In this document: in pieces, positions 23,311 to 33,231 of the stretch
How positions within the stretch are numbered: position 1 is the first letter of the stretch
How the letters are laid out: every line of letters begins with the position of its first letter
Source: Epiperipatus broadwayi
Taxonomy: Eukaryota; Onychophora; Udeonychophora; Euonychophora; Peripatidae
Assembly (NCBI GenBank): GCA_028023455.1
Contig: JAQFVV010000072.1
Coordinates: forward strand, 5,822,794 to 5,886,793
Length of the DNA: 64,000 nucleotides
Direction of reading: 5' to 3'
Position numbers and translations under genes: made by a program
The notes under the pieces: model-generated
The model's input: only the letters and a program-made list of their open reading frames with translations
Told to the model about the DNA's origin: nothing
Database searches by the model: none

Positions 23311-23955
23311 ACCGCCCTGCAGCATAGCAAACATACCCCAAAAAAAGATTTGTTATCTAATCAATGCTGTAATTAAACTTATCCGAACATCCAAAGGAAT
23401 TTAGTAAATGTTATAATTAATTTTACTATTGTTAGATATTCAGATTAAAACTTTAATTTCATTTAAGAAAACCTTGCTAATTAAAAATACCTTAAGTGGA
23501 CATCTGCTGTATTTCTTGATAAGCCACTAGAATATATTAATTAAAACTATTATTTTCTGACCAACCCTCATTTACTTTTTACATAAAATTGATGACATGA
23601 TTTTAAAGTGTAAAATAACAACTTATTTACTTCTTTTAATTTTCAATGTTTAAATCTACTTATGAGATGAATATAATTTTATTTTAAACTAAAACAAATA
23701 TTACGAATGTAATATCTTTTTTTTTATGAATAGATTTAAACAGAAATAATTTTAAATAACAAAATATTATTTTAACTTAAGTTTTTAAAATGAATATATC
23801 GCAGTATGTGCGTAAATATGACCTACATAACCTACTTTTTAAATGAATATATTTACGTGTACATACACATAATTTATATTAGTTATTTCTGCTGGGAATT
23901 AGAAATATATATATAACATAAGTGTTCTATTCATGATTTAAAATTACATGGGATT
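23311..23955. other. AT-rich stretch, nothing recognised
   Basis: A/T-rich sequence with no supported feature. Confidence 0.4.
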
Positions 23956-23959
23956 TTTG

Positions 23960-24240
23960 GCATATAAGTGCATTGCAGACACACTACGACACATTGGGGA
24001 TTTAAACTAAAGTATGAGGGCAGGAAAGATGTGAGAAAAGATGAAATGAAGATCTGCAAAGGAAATCTTACTGTTTCAGTATTTATCTGAAATGGATGGC
24101 ATCAAAGTTGTGAGTGGAGAGAGTTTGACAATGGTAAATGAAAGTGTAACAATGATTATATATGTGTGTGGGAAATGATGATATGGATCAACTGATGAGT
24201 ACAATTTCAGTACAATATATATATATTATAACATTTTCCA
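23960..24240 (+). repeat. Diverged repeat related to 11.1 kb and to family C
   Basis: The first half (to about 24090) shares the purine-rich block and AATCTTACTGTTTCAGTAT with 11.2 kb. The second half has TATGTGTGTGGGAAATGATG and ATGGATCAACTGATGAGT. The latter resembles the GGTCCAACTGATGAGTGCTG block at the centre of the family C palindrome (16233-16252). It may be two small elements side by side. Confidence 0.35.
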
Positions 24241-24415
24241 TTTTTCTAGGCCTCTACATGCTAATATAAACTGCGTGAGAGTTGATCAAGCTATGTCAAA
24301 AAGAAGAAAGTTATATTTCTATTCTAAACACATAGCTATATTTCCTGATCAAACTCGGCCTATTAATTGTTGAGAATTATGCTATTGACGAAATCAGCTT
24401 TTAATTTATTTAATA

Positions 24416-25260
24416 TGGGCGCCAGGTCCTTTTATTCTAAAGAGACCACTGAAATAGTCAAATAACGTCTCACGAATAAAAAAAAAGAAAAATACTTTTA
24501 AACTAATCGGTATTGCATCATACCGTAATGAGAATTATTTTTTGAGATTATTATCCTTGGGCTTATTCAAACATATTGGCAAAGGTAAATTACATTCTTA
24601 AATCTTCCCAAACTAATAATAAATTTAATAATAAAAACTAATAACTATTATTAATAATGCACAAATGAAAATTGATATTAGAAATATTTTTTTATTATAA
24701 CAGATTAAAAATCTGTTTAAGTTAAAATGAGAATTCCTAATCAAGTAAATTAGAGAGACCACATATTAATTCAAACATGACGCAATCAATAAAATAAAAT
24801 AATTAATTAAAAAAGTTCTGGTATAAACAAAAGTCTCTTATACAGAAAAAATGAAAGTCTCTATTGGGATTATTTTAAGACTTGTTTGCAAACACTTAAT
24901 TTTGTCACAATCAGGAATAAGTAGTCTTACCGGTAAGTTTTAGTGAATTCACGATGGTTGTAGATAACTATGTATAGTTTTTTGGGGTTAAACTGAGCTC
25001 ATGGCCTTTGATTATTAGTTGATCTTGCGGTCCATTCTCCTAGTCAGTCACAAAGACTTTTCTGGTGTAAATCTTCAGGCACGATGTCCGCAGAATCTCC
25101 GGTTCACTCCGATATGCCAAATTATTTCAACGTAGAGCGATCTTGGATATATTATTGTTATCCAAGACCAACTAGAGAAACAAACAAAACAAGACATTCC
25201 TCCAACTGAACCCCTCCTTTTTATACTCTAGAGGTCCAGTTTTCAGACTTCTGTGCATGT
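24416..25260 (-). mobile_element. Candidate LTR-like island with minus-strand TATA box
   Basis: Read on the minus strand, a TATA box (GAGTATAAAAAGG, 25217-25228) is followed by about 290 bp of GC-richer sequence. This ends in ACTTACCG followed by GTAAGACT, a good splice-donor consensus at 24930. Further downstream, TGGCGCCCA (24424-24416) matches the first bases of a tRNA-Lys-type primer-binding site. TATA, transcribed leader and PBS-like order fits an LTR followed by a leader. But the expected CA end before the PBS is missing and no partner LTR was found. A host promoter with a 5' exon is an alternative. Confidence 0.3.
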
Positions 25261-25595
25261 TACTATCATGGAAGTTTTTGGTTCATAATCTTGTAGATTC
25301 TTTATAAAATTTATGTTATAAAGTTCTCTTTTCTTATCAAGTCTTTCGGCCATCTTTAATTAGCCAAAATATTTTTACTTTCTCTTATCTTTTTTTTTAC
25401 TTTTGGAATTCTTTTGTTCTCTCCAATTCTACTTTTATTTCTTAATTACATTAAAAAAATATGGAAGAATAATTTAACTTTCATTGTACGTTATTTTTTA
25501 AAAAAAAAAAATTAGTCAAAAAAAAAACTAAATTTACTTTTATTATTTAGCTTTTACCAAATGCCAATATATTTGCAGCGTATATAAATAAACGT
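25261..25595. other. AT-rich stretch, nothing recognised
   Basis: A/T- and pyrimidine-rich sequence with poly-A/T runs (25371-25400, 25497-25512). No gene. Confidence 0.4.
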
Positions 25596-25599
25596 TACA

Positions 25600-25765
25600 A
25601 TATATATATATGAGATTGTTTATCTTATTCACATGCATGTGGTCATGTGTATTGGTTATACAAGATGAAGAAGATAGCTGAAGAAAGCTTAGTCTGTGTT
25701 CAAATCCCCTTTAATTACAATCCACAGACATTAATTTACTGAATATATAAAAAATAATAATAGAA
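25600..25765 (+). mobile_element. Half-copy of foldback family C
   Basis: TTTATCTTATTCACATGCAT followed by GTGGTCATGTGTATTGGTTA matches the right arm of the family C palindrome at 16285-16325. It continues with a diverged TTCAAATCCCC and TTTACTGAATATAT segment comparable to 16365-16410. The complementary left arm is absent here. Confidence 0.55.
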
Positions 25766-26039
25766 TGCTTTATTGCTTAGAGATTTATAAGAAGCAATGG
25801 AACTTATCTTGCAAACCATGGATTTTGTGATCCAGAGGGCGCTACTCTACCACCAATTAAACCAAATGAATAATCATTAGTTAATAATAGCTGCAGTGAT
25901 AACATCACGTAAAATGGATATTAAGATTTTGTATTTCTCAATTACTTTAATGTTTCAAAATCAACAATTGTTTTTTTTTTTTAATCATGAATTTCTTTAG
26001 GGATTCAAAATAAATATCCATTTTCACATTATAACAGAT
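25766..26039. other. AT-rich stretch, nothing recognised
   Basis: Short non-coding stretch. GATCCAGAGGGCGCTACTCTACCACC near 25830 looks tRNA-head-like on the minus strand (a possible SINE fragment) but is too short to call. Confidence 0.3.
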
Positions 26040-26520
26040 GCTAAATAATACTATTCATGCAGTGTAATTTTCATTACATAACTCTTTCTCAAAGTAGCGA
26101 GTGGTTTATATCCACTTTTAACACTTATTATGGAGAGGTGTAATCATAAACATATGAACAAAGACATTTAAAAAAGATATGATCCCAATATGCACATTTG
26201 ATGCTGAGCCAGCACTCATCAGTTGGCCCAGATCACACTCACATATATTTTTATCATTTTTCAGTATATATATATATATATAGCCAATACTACAATTTAA
26301 TTAATAAGTGTCAAACTTATTGCCCTTACAACTTTGACACAAACTACTTGATGGAAGTATATTAATAATTTTTATTAATCATTCATTAAATTAGAGATTA
26401 TCCAATAATGAATAATATTTCTGTAGTGTAATTTTCATTACGTTGAATGAGAATGATATAGTGAAAATTACATTACAGAAATATTATTCATTAAGTGAAT
26501 AATCTCTTGTCTCATTAATA
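26040..26520. mobile_element. Repeat shared with 45.97-46.45 kb, ending in a palindrome
   Basis: Order of blocks: GTGTAATTTTCATTAC; a TCCACTTTTAACACTTATTA block; a GAGCCAGCACTCATCAGTTG block; a TA run; ACAACTTTGACACAAACTAC; then a palindrome at about 26390-26512. In the palindrome ATGAATAATATTTCTGTAGT pairs with ACAGAAATATTATTCATTAA. The same blocks occur in the same order at 45.97-46.45 kb. The CAGCACTCATCAGTTG block also lies at the centre of family C. No open frame. Confidence 0.6.
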
Positions 26521-27395
26521 TGCAAAATAATACATTTAAAGGACATTTTCTATAACATTTTATTACTCAACTTATTTAAAAGGTTTTGATTATTTTAGAC
26601 AGAAATCTTCTAAGTTTTAACATCTAAAATTCAAATTGAAAGATTTTTTTTTTTTAAAAAAAGTGAAATTTTGATACTATTTGTTGGATTACATAAGTGA
26701 TTTCATTGTCTTATAATAACGTTTATAAATGTGAAAATTTACCAATATTTCTTTATAAAAAGACTTTTCTTTATGCACTTTTCACAATGTTTGATTGATA
26801 GACAGTTTCGAATAATTAGAAGTCATCTTCAGAAATTTAAAAATCTTACATCTACCCTTTTCCAATGAAGTTTATGTTATTTCTCTAAACATAAATTTAA
26901 ATTAAAACATGTTAAAAGTATTTCAGGCAATGACAAATGGTCACCAATGATTATCAAGAGGGCATCTCTCATAGTTATAATGCATTACTGCTTGGATGGT
27001 TGAACTTAATTTTGGGCAGAGAATTTAGTGCATATTTTTTTAAAACTATTGGTATTCTTTTTTAAAAAATAATCATAGAATAGATCTTATCACTACAAAT
27101 AACAGGGATGGAATTTTTTTTTTACTAATAAGAACCTCATATTATACTTTTCATACATTTTTGAATAATCAAAAGCCACAACAGTTATTTTTGGAACTTA
27201 TTTTGGCAGAAGCAATGTAGGCTATGATAATAAAATCCTTATTAATACACCTTTTGACTGGTACCATTTAAAAGCTAAAATTTCAAGTTTCAGAATATTT
27301 TTTATTACTTATTGTTAATGTACTAATGAAACAAAATATTGTAATATTGATACATAATATAGTATTATAGATTATTAATATAAAAGTGACTGTGG
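26521..27395. other. AT-rich stretch, nothing recognised
   Basis: No gene or matched repeat. Confidence 0.4.
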
Positions 27396-27399
27396 GAGG

Positions 27400-28262
27400 G
27401 AGGATGAAAATAAGAGCCATCATTCATATGTGAGCATCGTTTTGCCCATTGTTGATATATGCGATGTGGTATGGCTTCTCTTTTATTGAAGTCAGGAATC
27501 TCTAGCCACTATATCCAAATAAATCTGTTAGCCATCTTACCCTTCCCCCCTTTCCATTCCCCACCCTAAGTTTTTCCCATATTCTTCTCTATCCCATTCC
27601 ATTTCCACAACTTCCACTTTTGTCCACTCTATGGCCTTTATATCTATATCCCCTTTATCTTTTTCCAAACACTGCATAAAAACCAAGAACCTACTTTCTG
27701 TACATATATATTCTCCCACAACTTCATTATTTGTACCCTTTCTACTTGTAAGCATTTACATTCAATTAGCAAATGCCTAATATTTTCCATGCCTTTCTTA
27801 CATAACTTGCAAGCTAAATCACCCATATTTCTCCAATTGTGTGTATATTCTCTTGTTGCTAATGATGCTGTAAGCGTTAAACAGCAAATTACTTTCCTTG
27901 CTATTATTGTAAATTAACTCACACCCAATATTCTGTTTACTTCTATATATATATAAACTTTTTTTATTCTCCATACTAGTTCTCCATCTCTCTATTTTTT
28001 ATTAATACATCTATTCTTCTATCCCAGTCTTTGCCGCTATAACAATCAACAAGCCCCCTAACACAATCATCCCAACTTTTGTACAAATATACTGACATAT
28101 TTATCTAAATCTTCTGCCTATAGCACTACCTTTCTCACCCTTCTTGTTGCCTGTTCTTTACTCATAACCCAATTAAATACTATTTTGCTTAATCTATTAC
28201 TATCCATAAATAGCATACTATCGAACATTTTCATTTTGTTTTTTGCATCTCATATATATGAT
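27400..28262 (-). pseudogene. LINE-B 3' fragment: C-terminal region with Cys/His motif (minus strand)
   Basis: On the minus strand the translation contains MGDLACKLCKKGMENIRHLL and then IECKCLQ. This is a CxxC-(n)-H-(n)-C motif of the kind found C-terminal to the reverse transcriptase of many non-LTR retrotransposons. A second frame (27537-27755) carries the continuation, including DIKAIEWTKVEVVEMEWD. Nucleotides 28090-28262 match the upstream part of the plus-strand LINE-B copy at 58.74-58.90 kb. At least one frameshift is present and the RT core is absent (5' truncation). The LINE clade cannot be set from this part. The 3' end lies near 27430. Confidence 0.75.
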
Positions 28263-28880
28263 ATGTAATGTATCAAAGCATCCTCATTCATAAAGTAGAT
28301 AACTCTGAAACTTCCTATATTACTGTTTTGATTAAATTCCTTTTTATCACTTTTACAATGCTTTCAATCACAGACAAACACAAATTAATAGAAATCAGAA
28401 TTCACTTAAATATTGAAAATTTTGTCTATTTTATTTCAAAGTGTAAAAGACGTAAAGACCCCACCACTTATTGTTACAAACAGCAAATACACACACAAAT
28501 ATAATTTTATATTATTACTAATAATAGAAGCTAAAAAATACAATTACAGAAATAATGGAATATAAAATTAGTATCACTAAAACAGACGGAAGTCCATGGT
28601 TTGCAGCAGGAAAAAAAGAGATAGGAATCTGTTGACTAAACAAGCAGGAATTCAATATAAAAATATACAAAAGCTTTTTATATTTCCTTTTCCTCTTGGT
28701 CTAGATCCTCATTTTTATATCCTAGTTTTGATATTGGTCTTTTTATTCATTTCTAACCTTAACCCCTGAGCAATAAACCAGACATGAAAATATTAAGCAA
28801 TTGTTTTAATAATAGATAATAGAGTAATTGGTAATTTTTGGATGAATGAAGATAAATCAATGCTTACTAAGCTTTTCTTG
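28263..28880. other. AT-rich stretch, nothing recognised
   Basis: A 78-codon open frame (28268-28504, plus) has no recognisable domain. No other feature. Confidence 0.4.
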
Positions 28881-28884
28881 ATTC

Positions 28885-29005
28885 AGTGCAGTGATAGAAT
28901 GACAGATTTTAGAGCTCAAGGGTTTGGTTCCTAGTTTCAGTGGTCACTTCAGGTGTTTAAACTCCTTATGAATTTTAAGCAATAAACTATTTGATTATTT
29001 AATGT
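28885..29005 (+). mobile_element. tRNA-derived SINE, family SINE-1 (diverged)
   Basis: A diverged tRNA-like head (AGTGCAGTGATAGAATGACA) and a B-box-like GGTTTGGTTCC are followed by the SINE-1 tail: TTTAAACTCCTTATGAATTT, then AAGCAATAAACTATTTGATT. The tail matches copies at 38.6 and 41.84 kb and, inverted, at 48.52 and 60.16 kb. Confidence 0.6.
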
Positions 29006-29050
29006 TTACTAACAGCAGAAACCGAATTAATCATAAAACAGTAAAAGAAG

Positions 29051-29062
29051 CCTAGTTGTGTT
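29051..29062 (+). repeat. Target-site duplication of LINE-A, 3' side
   Basis: CCTAGTTGTGTT abuts the microsatellite tail of the minus-strand LINE-A. An identical 12-mer sits at 32358-32369 on the other side. Together they set the element's borders. Confidence 0.85.
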
Positions 29063-29076
29063 CATCATCATCATCA

Positions 29077-29739
29077 TCAACCATTATCAATCCACTGCAG
29101 GATGAAGGTCTCTCCAAGTTTAATCCATCTTCTCTGATCTTTAGCTTCTCTTCTCCACAACACCCCTGCACATTTTCTTATTTCATCCATCCATCTCACA
29201 TGTGGCCTCTTTCTGGGTCTTTTACAATCTCTTGGAATCCAGTTCAAAATTTCAATTGTCCATCTATTATCATCTCTTCTAGCAATATGTCCAGCCCAAC
29301 TCCATTTCAATCTTTTAATTTTTTCAATAAGGTCAGTAACACCTGTTTGTTGTCTTATCCATACATTGCATTTTCGATCTCTTCTTGTTACTCCCAACAT
29401 ACATCTCTCCATACTCCTTTGAGTGGTCTGAAGTCTCTGTATTGCTCTTCTATTAAGTGTCCAAGTCTCAGATCCATGAGTAAGAACTAGTAAAACACAT
29501 TTGTTAAAAACCATCCTTTTCAAACACATAGGCATATTTCCTTTTAGTATCAAGTTATTTCTACCAAAAGCACTCCAACCAAGTTTAATTCTATGATTAA
29601 TTTCCTCCATTATATTTCCATCTGTATTAATAATCTGACCAAGGTATTTGTAACTGTTAACTTCTTCTAATTCTTCATAATCAATCTTTATTTTCATATT
29701 TTGAGCAAATCGATTAAACATTATTTGTCTTTTTAACAT
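29077..29739 (-). CDS. LINE-A C-terminal part, separated by frameshift
   Basis: This frame continues the polypeptide of the 29714-31924 frame after a two-base deficit near 29723-29727, judged against the LINE-A copy at 18463. Real homology starts at about MFNRFAQNM; the residues before it are out-of-frame. It includes the RT thumb-side YLG motif (KYLGQIINTDG), SETWTLNRRAIQRLQT, and the RTE-type C-terminal region with LKWSWAGHIARRDDNRW, PHVRWMDEIRK and ending LQWIDNG. The stop codon overlaps the start of the microsatellite tail. The overlapping plus-strand frame at 29056-29490 is a shadow. Confidence 0.9.
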   Translation of the reverse strand: MLKRQIMFNRFAQNMKIKIDYEELEEVNSYKYLGQIINTDGNIMEEINHRIKLGWSAFGRNNLILKGNMPMCLKRMVFNKCVLLVLTHGSETWTLNRRAIQRLQTTQRSMERCMLGVTRRDRKCNVWIRQQTGVTDLIEKIKRLKWSWAGHIARRDDNRWTIEILNWIPRDCKRPRKRPHVRWMDEIRKCAGVLWRREAKDQRRWIKLGETFILQWIDNG

Positions 29740-31924
29740 TTATCTTTAGTCCTACTTTTCTACTTTCATCTGCTAACTCCTGCAACATTTCCTGCAGCTC
29801 TGAAGCATTATTTGCAAAAACAACTACATCATCTGCGAAATCTAAATGACTTAAATACTCTCCATTTACTTTCACTCCTTTAGTTTCCCATTTTAATCCA
29901 CAAAATACTTCTTGCAGCACTGCTGTAAAGAGTTTTGGAGATATGGAGTCACCTTGTCTTACACCTTTCTCAATGTTGATTTTTCCAGTATCATTATGTA
30001 ATCTAATTGTTGCTGTTGCATTTTTATAAATATTCTTTAAAATATGACAATATCCTGGATCTATACCTTGATGATCCAATGCTTTAATCACTGAAGAAAT
30101 GTGTATAGAATCGAATGCCTTTTCATAATCTACAAATCCAAAACATAATGACAACTCATATTCGTTTGTCCTTTCTATGACTTCTCTCAATACCTGGATA
30201 TGATTTATTGTACTAAAACCACTGTTAAATCCAGCTTGTTCTCTTGGTTGGTGGAAATCCAAAGTTCTCTGTAGATGAGTTGTAATTATCTTGGTAAAAA
30301 TTTTATATAAAACTGATAAAAGGCTGATAGGTCTGTAATTTCTAATATCTTCATTATCACCTTTTTTAAATATTAATATTATTACTGCATTCTTCCAATC
30401 TTCCAGTACATCTTTATCATTTAGACATTTGGTATATAACTTTGCTAAAATTGTTTCTATTTCTTCACCTGCTTCTTTTAATATATCAATTATAATTCCA
30501 TCATTTCCTGGAGCCTTTCCTTTCTTCATACACTTAATTGCATGTCTCACTTCTTCATTTAAAATTCTGGGCAATTCGGAAGATGTAATAGATATAGGAG
30601 GTACTTGTTCTTTATTACTATATAATTCTTGATAAAAATCTTCTACCAATTTCAAGATGTCATCTCTCTTTTTAGTAATAATTCCATCTTTTTTTCTTAT
30701 TGCAGATATAAATTTCCTACCAATACCAAAATATTGTTTAACATTTTTGAGACTTTTATTTTCTTCTACAGCTTTCCTTGCTATTTCACAGTTATACTTT
30801 CTTATATCATTTTCAACTCTTTTCCGTACCATTTTACAAAATTCGAGATATTCAATTCTTTTTAATACATCATTTTTGTAAATCTTCATATTCCTTCTTT
30901 TCTTCATAAATTCTCTAGTCTCAGTAAAAATTTTATTAGTCAATTGCTGCTTTTTTCTACCAGCTATGTTTGTTGCAGTTTTTAAAAGTGTATCAGCTAT
31001 TTTCATATTAATTTCATTCAAATCTGAATCATGTTCAAAATCTCCTAACACTTGAAACCTATTTGTAAGTTCTAATTTAAATTCATTAGAATGTTTCTGA
31101 AGATTAGGAATATCAACTGTAAATATTGTTTTTCTTAATAATTTTTGTCTCTCTAGTTTTACATTAACACGTAACTTACACCTTACTAATCGATAATCAT
31201 TTCCTGTGTTAAATTTATTAAGAACATTACAATCTTGAAATATGTATTTTCTGTTAGTCAAAATATAATCCAATTCTGCTGTACCTTCATTTGGATGCTT
31301 CCATGTCCATTTCCTTTTAATATTTTTCTCAAAAAATGAATTCGTAATATAAAGTTTTTCTTTTTCTGCAAACTCCACAAGTCTATGTCCTCTCTCATTT
31401 CTATTACCATAACCAAAATTACCTACAGCAATTTCATCTTTCATTTGTCTACCAATTCTAGCATTAAAGTCTCCCATAACAATTTTAAAATGTTGTTTAC
31501 TCTGCTCAAAAGCCTTTTGTACATCCATATAAAAATCTTCTACTACTTCATCACTATGAGAACTTGTTGGGGCATAAACCTGAATTATCTGCATTTGGTA
31601 TCTGCTATTCAGTTGTATAACTAATCTTGCCACTCTATCCGATACACCATCAATCTCCACAATATTGTTCTTCCACTTTTTATTTATAATGAATCCTACT
31701 CCACTTGTATTTCCAATATGTGTGCCTTTATAATAGAGTATATGTCCACTTTTTAAATCAATTGTTTCTTCTCCTTTTCTTCTAACTTCACAACGTCCAA
31801 TAATGTCCCATTTAATATAAGACAGTTCTTCTTCTAATTCTTGCAATCTTCCTTCACTTGAAAGTGATCTGTAGTTGTAAGTACCTAAATAAAAAGTCGT
31901 CATCAAATGGCAGCCTGGGTCCAC
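29714..31924 (-). CDS. LINE-A endonuclease-reverse transcriptase, N-terminal open frame
   Basis: A 736-codon frame. The open frame begins after an in-frame TGA; the first codon used here is GTG at 31924 and the first ATG is at 31903 (residue 8), so the true start may be the ATG. An APE-type endonuclease fills roughly residues 10-250: TYN near 15-17, the catalytic Glu of CEVRR at 46, VYAPT near 117-121, GDFNA near 150, and LDYI near 217. The last catalytic motif, normally SDH, reads NDY at 242-244. The reverse transcriptase follows: pre-RT region at about 350-480, YRPISLL, FVDYEKAFDS (motif A) near 595, GVRQGDSISPKLF (motif B) near 650, LDFADDVVVF (motif C, the catalytic Asp pair) near 695, and GLKINVKKT (motif D). 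The frame is cut by a small deletion near 29725, after which the remaining family sequence continues in another frame. It would nick target DNA and copy the element's RNA into the nick. The NDY change predicts a weak or dead endonuclease, while the RT box is intact. Confidence 0.9.
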   Translation of the reverse strand: MDPGCHLMTTFYLGTYNYRSLSSEGRLQELEEELSYIKWDIIGRCEVRRKGEETIDLKSGHILYYKGTHIGNTSGVGFIINKKWKNNIVEIDGVSDRVARLVIQLNSRYQMQIIQVYAPTSSHSDEVVEDFYMDVQKAFEQSKQHFKIVMGDFNARIGRQMKDEIAVGNFGYGNRNERGHRLVEFAEKEKLYITNSFFEKNIKRKWTWKHPNEGTAELDYILTNRKYIFQDCNVLNKFNTGNDYRLVRCKLRVNVKLERQKLLRKTIFTVDIPNLQKHSNEFKLELTNRFQVLGDFEHDSDLNEINMKIADTLLKTATNIAGRKKQQLTNKIFTETREFMKKRRNMKIYKNDVLKRIEYLEFCKMVRKRVENDIRKYNCEIARKAVEENKSLKNVKQYFGIGRKFISAIRKKDGIITKKRDDILKLVEDFYQELYSNKEQVPPISITSSELPRILNEEVRHAIKCMKKGKAPGNDGIIIDILKEAGEEIETILAKLYTKCLNDKDVLEDWKNAVIILIFKKGDNEDIRNYRPISLLSVLYKIFTKIITTHLQRTLDFHQPREQAGFNSGFSTINHIQVLREVIERTNEYELSLCFGFVDYEKAFDSIHISSVIKALDHQGIDPGYCHILKNIYKNATATIRLHNDTGKINIEKGVRQGDSISPKLFTAVLQEVFCGLKWETKGVKVNGEYLSHLDFADDVVVFANNASELQEMLQELADESRKVGLKINVKKTNNV

Positions 31925-32357
31925 AATCAGGGGATTCTTAGCATCCTCCGCCTTCGGTCACCAACCGCTGCCTTGGTTGGTGACTTTACAGCCTCCTGGG
32001 AATAAGGGCCATGCTTTATTTTTGTCTGTCATAATTGTATATATGTATTGGAAAAATATTTATCATTTACACAAACATTCATTCTGCATTATCAGGCACT
32101 GAGAAGAAAGACCATGGTGTTTCTTGATCTTAAACTCGGAGGTAAAAAGCCAATAAACTCACCACGCTGGCTAATGCATGTTGGCGAGCAGCCCATCCAT
32201 GTTCGTATACTATATGAATAATCACATAGTAATAACAGCTGGAATGACAAGAACGTATGGAGTGGACATTAGGAATTTGTCCTGCTCGGTTCCTTTAAGG
32301 CCTCCAAGAGGAATCAAAGGGTCTCCTTTCAGTTAATAGCAAACTCCTTTCTGCAGC
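31925..32357 (-). promoter_or_regulatory. LINE-A 5' leader, presumed internal promoter
   Basis: About 430 bp between the 5' target duplication and the coding region. It is less AT-rich than the surroundings, with an inverted pair around CAACCAAGGCAGCGGTTGG (near 31956-31975). LINE leaders of this position normally carry an internal pol II promoter. That role is assumed from the family, since no core element is evident. Confidence 0.45.
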
Positions 32358-32369
32358 CCTAGTTGTGTT
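32358..32369 (+). repeat. Target-site duplication of LINE-A, 5' side
   Basis: CCTAGTTGTGTT, identical to 29051-29062. Confidence 0.85.
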
Positions 32370-32519
32370 ACCATCTAATATATACTGGTTACTTAATCTG
32401 CAAGAAAAGAGAGATCCTGACTATTTTAAACTTATTAGTTGCTATTTTCTAAAACTTTGGAATTATATTTGTTAAGCATATCACTGTCTGATAATATATA
32501 CACTTAAGTATATAAAAGG

Positions 32520-32745
32520 AACTTGTGGTACAATGGTCAGCACATTTGTGTGTCATGCCTATGGTCTAGATTTGAATCCAACCTACACAAAATTAAAATA
32601 AATATAAACTGAGTGTCTTAAATGATCATTTTACTACTTTATAAAAACACAACCTTTATTATTTTTCTTTATTCAGCCAGCTCAATTCAAATTGGTCGGT
32701 AAATGGGTTTTTTCATCTTGGCTATAAATTAAAGTAAAAATGAAA
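32520..32745 (+). mobile_element. tRNA-derived SINE, family SINE-2
   Basis: A tRNA-like head with an A-box-like TGGTACAATGGTCAGC (32527) and a B-box-like GATTTGAATCC (32570) is followed by a non-tRNA body. The tail ATTGGTCGGTAAATGGG (about 32691) is shared with the other SINE-2 copies. RNA polymerase III boxes are only partly conserved. Confidence 0.6.
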
Positions 32746-33225
32746 AACTGGCAAAAAAACATCTCCAAAAGCTTAATGAATAATATTTTTTCCTCCCTCA
32801 TTGCTCTTTGAAGGAATGTTGAAAAATTCTTTGCCCTGATTTATGTTATTTTATTGAAGCATGTTTTACCTTTAACTGTATGAGTGTATGTATATATATG
32901 AAAATTTTCACATGCAATAGATATAAAAGATATATCATCCAGATTCAAACATGTATAATTATATCATATTACAACTGGATCACACCTACCATCCATTAGG
33001 TAATACATATGGTGATATTTATTATATAGTCAATTTGTGTGATCTAACTAAAATATGGTACAAAAATATTATTAATATATGTAGATGAATCTAATCTCAT
33101 TGGCTTATATATTAAAATAAATTTGAATTTCCAACAATGTTGGCAAATGAAAGCTAACTGAATACCAAAAAATTTAAGAATAAGTGATCCCAATTTATTG
33201 GTTTGCTAATGTATACGTTCATAGC
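32746..33225. other. AT-rich stretch, nothing recognised
   Basis: No coding or repeat signal beyond short TA runs. Confidence 0.4.
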
Positions 33226-33231
33226 TTAAAC

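Larger units (their letters stand above)
29063..32357 (-). mobile_element. Full-length LINE-A non-LTR retrotransposon (RTE-like), 3295 bp
   Basis: The element is bounded by identical 12-bp direct repeats. Reading the minus strand: a 5' leader of about 430 bp that starts GGCTGCAGAAAGGAG; a single long endonuclease-RT coding region; and a stop codon at 29077-29079 that merges directly into a short TGATGATGATGATG tail. One ORF with APE-type endonuclease and RT, total length about 3.3 kb, almost no 3' UTR, and a microsatellite tail instead of poly-A all fit the RTE group; the clade is an inference from this architecture. The same family has 5'-truncated copies at 12.3, 14.05, 17.2 and 62.7 kb. 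It is the least decayed copy, so the most recent insertion of the family here. Confidence 0.9.

Noticed and set aside
24268-24356. Short inverted pair GAGTTGATCA / TGATCAAACTC with CATAGCTAT nearby
   Set aside because: The arms are short and imperfect; it was not matched to any other copy and may be chance in AT-rich DNA.
30429-31624. Several plus-strand frames across the LINE-A coding region
   Set aside because: Shadows of the minus-strand endonuclease-RT frame.
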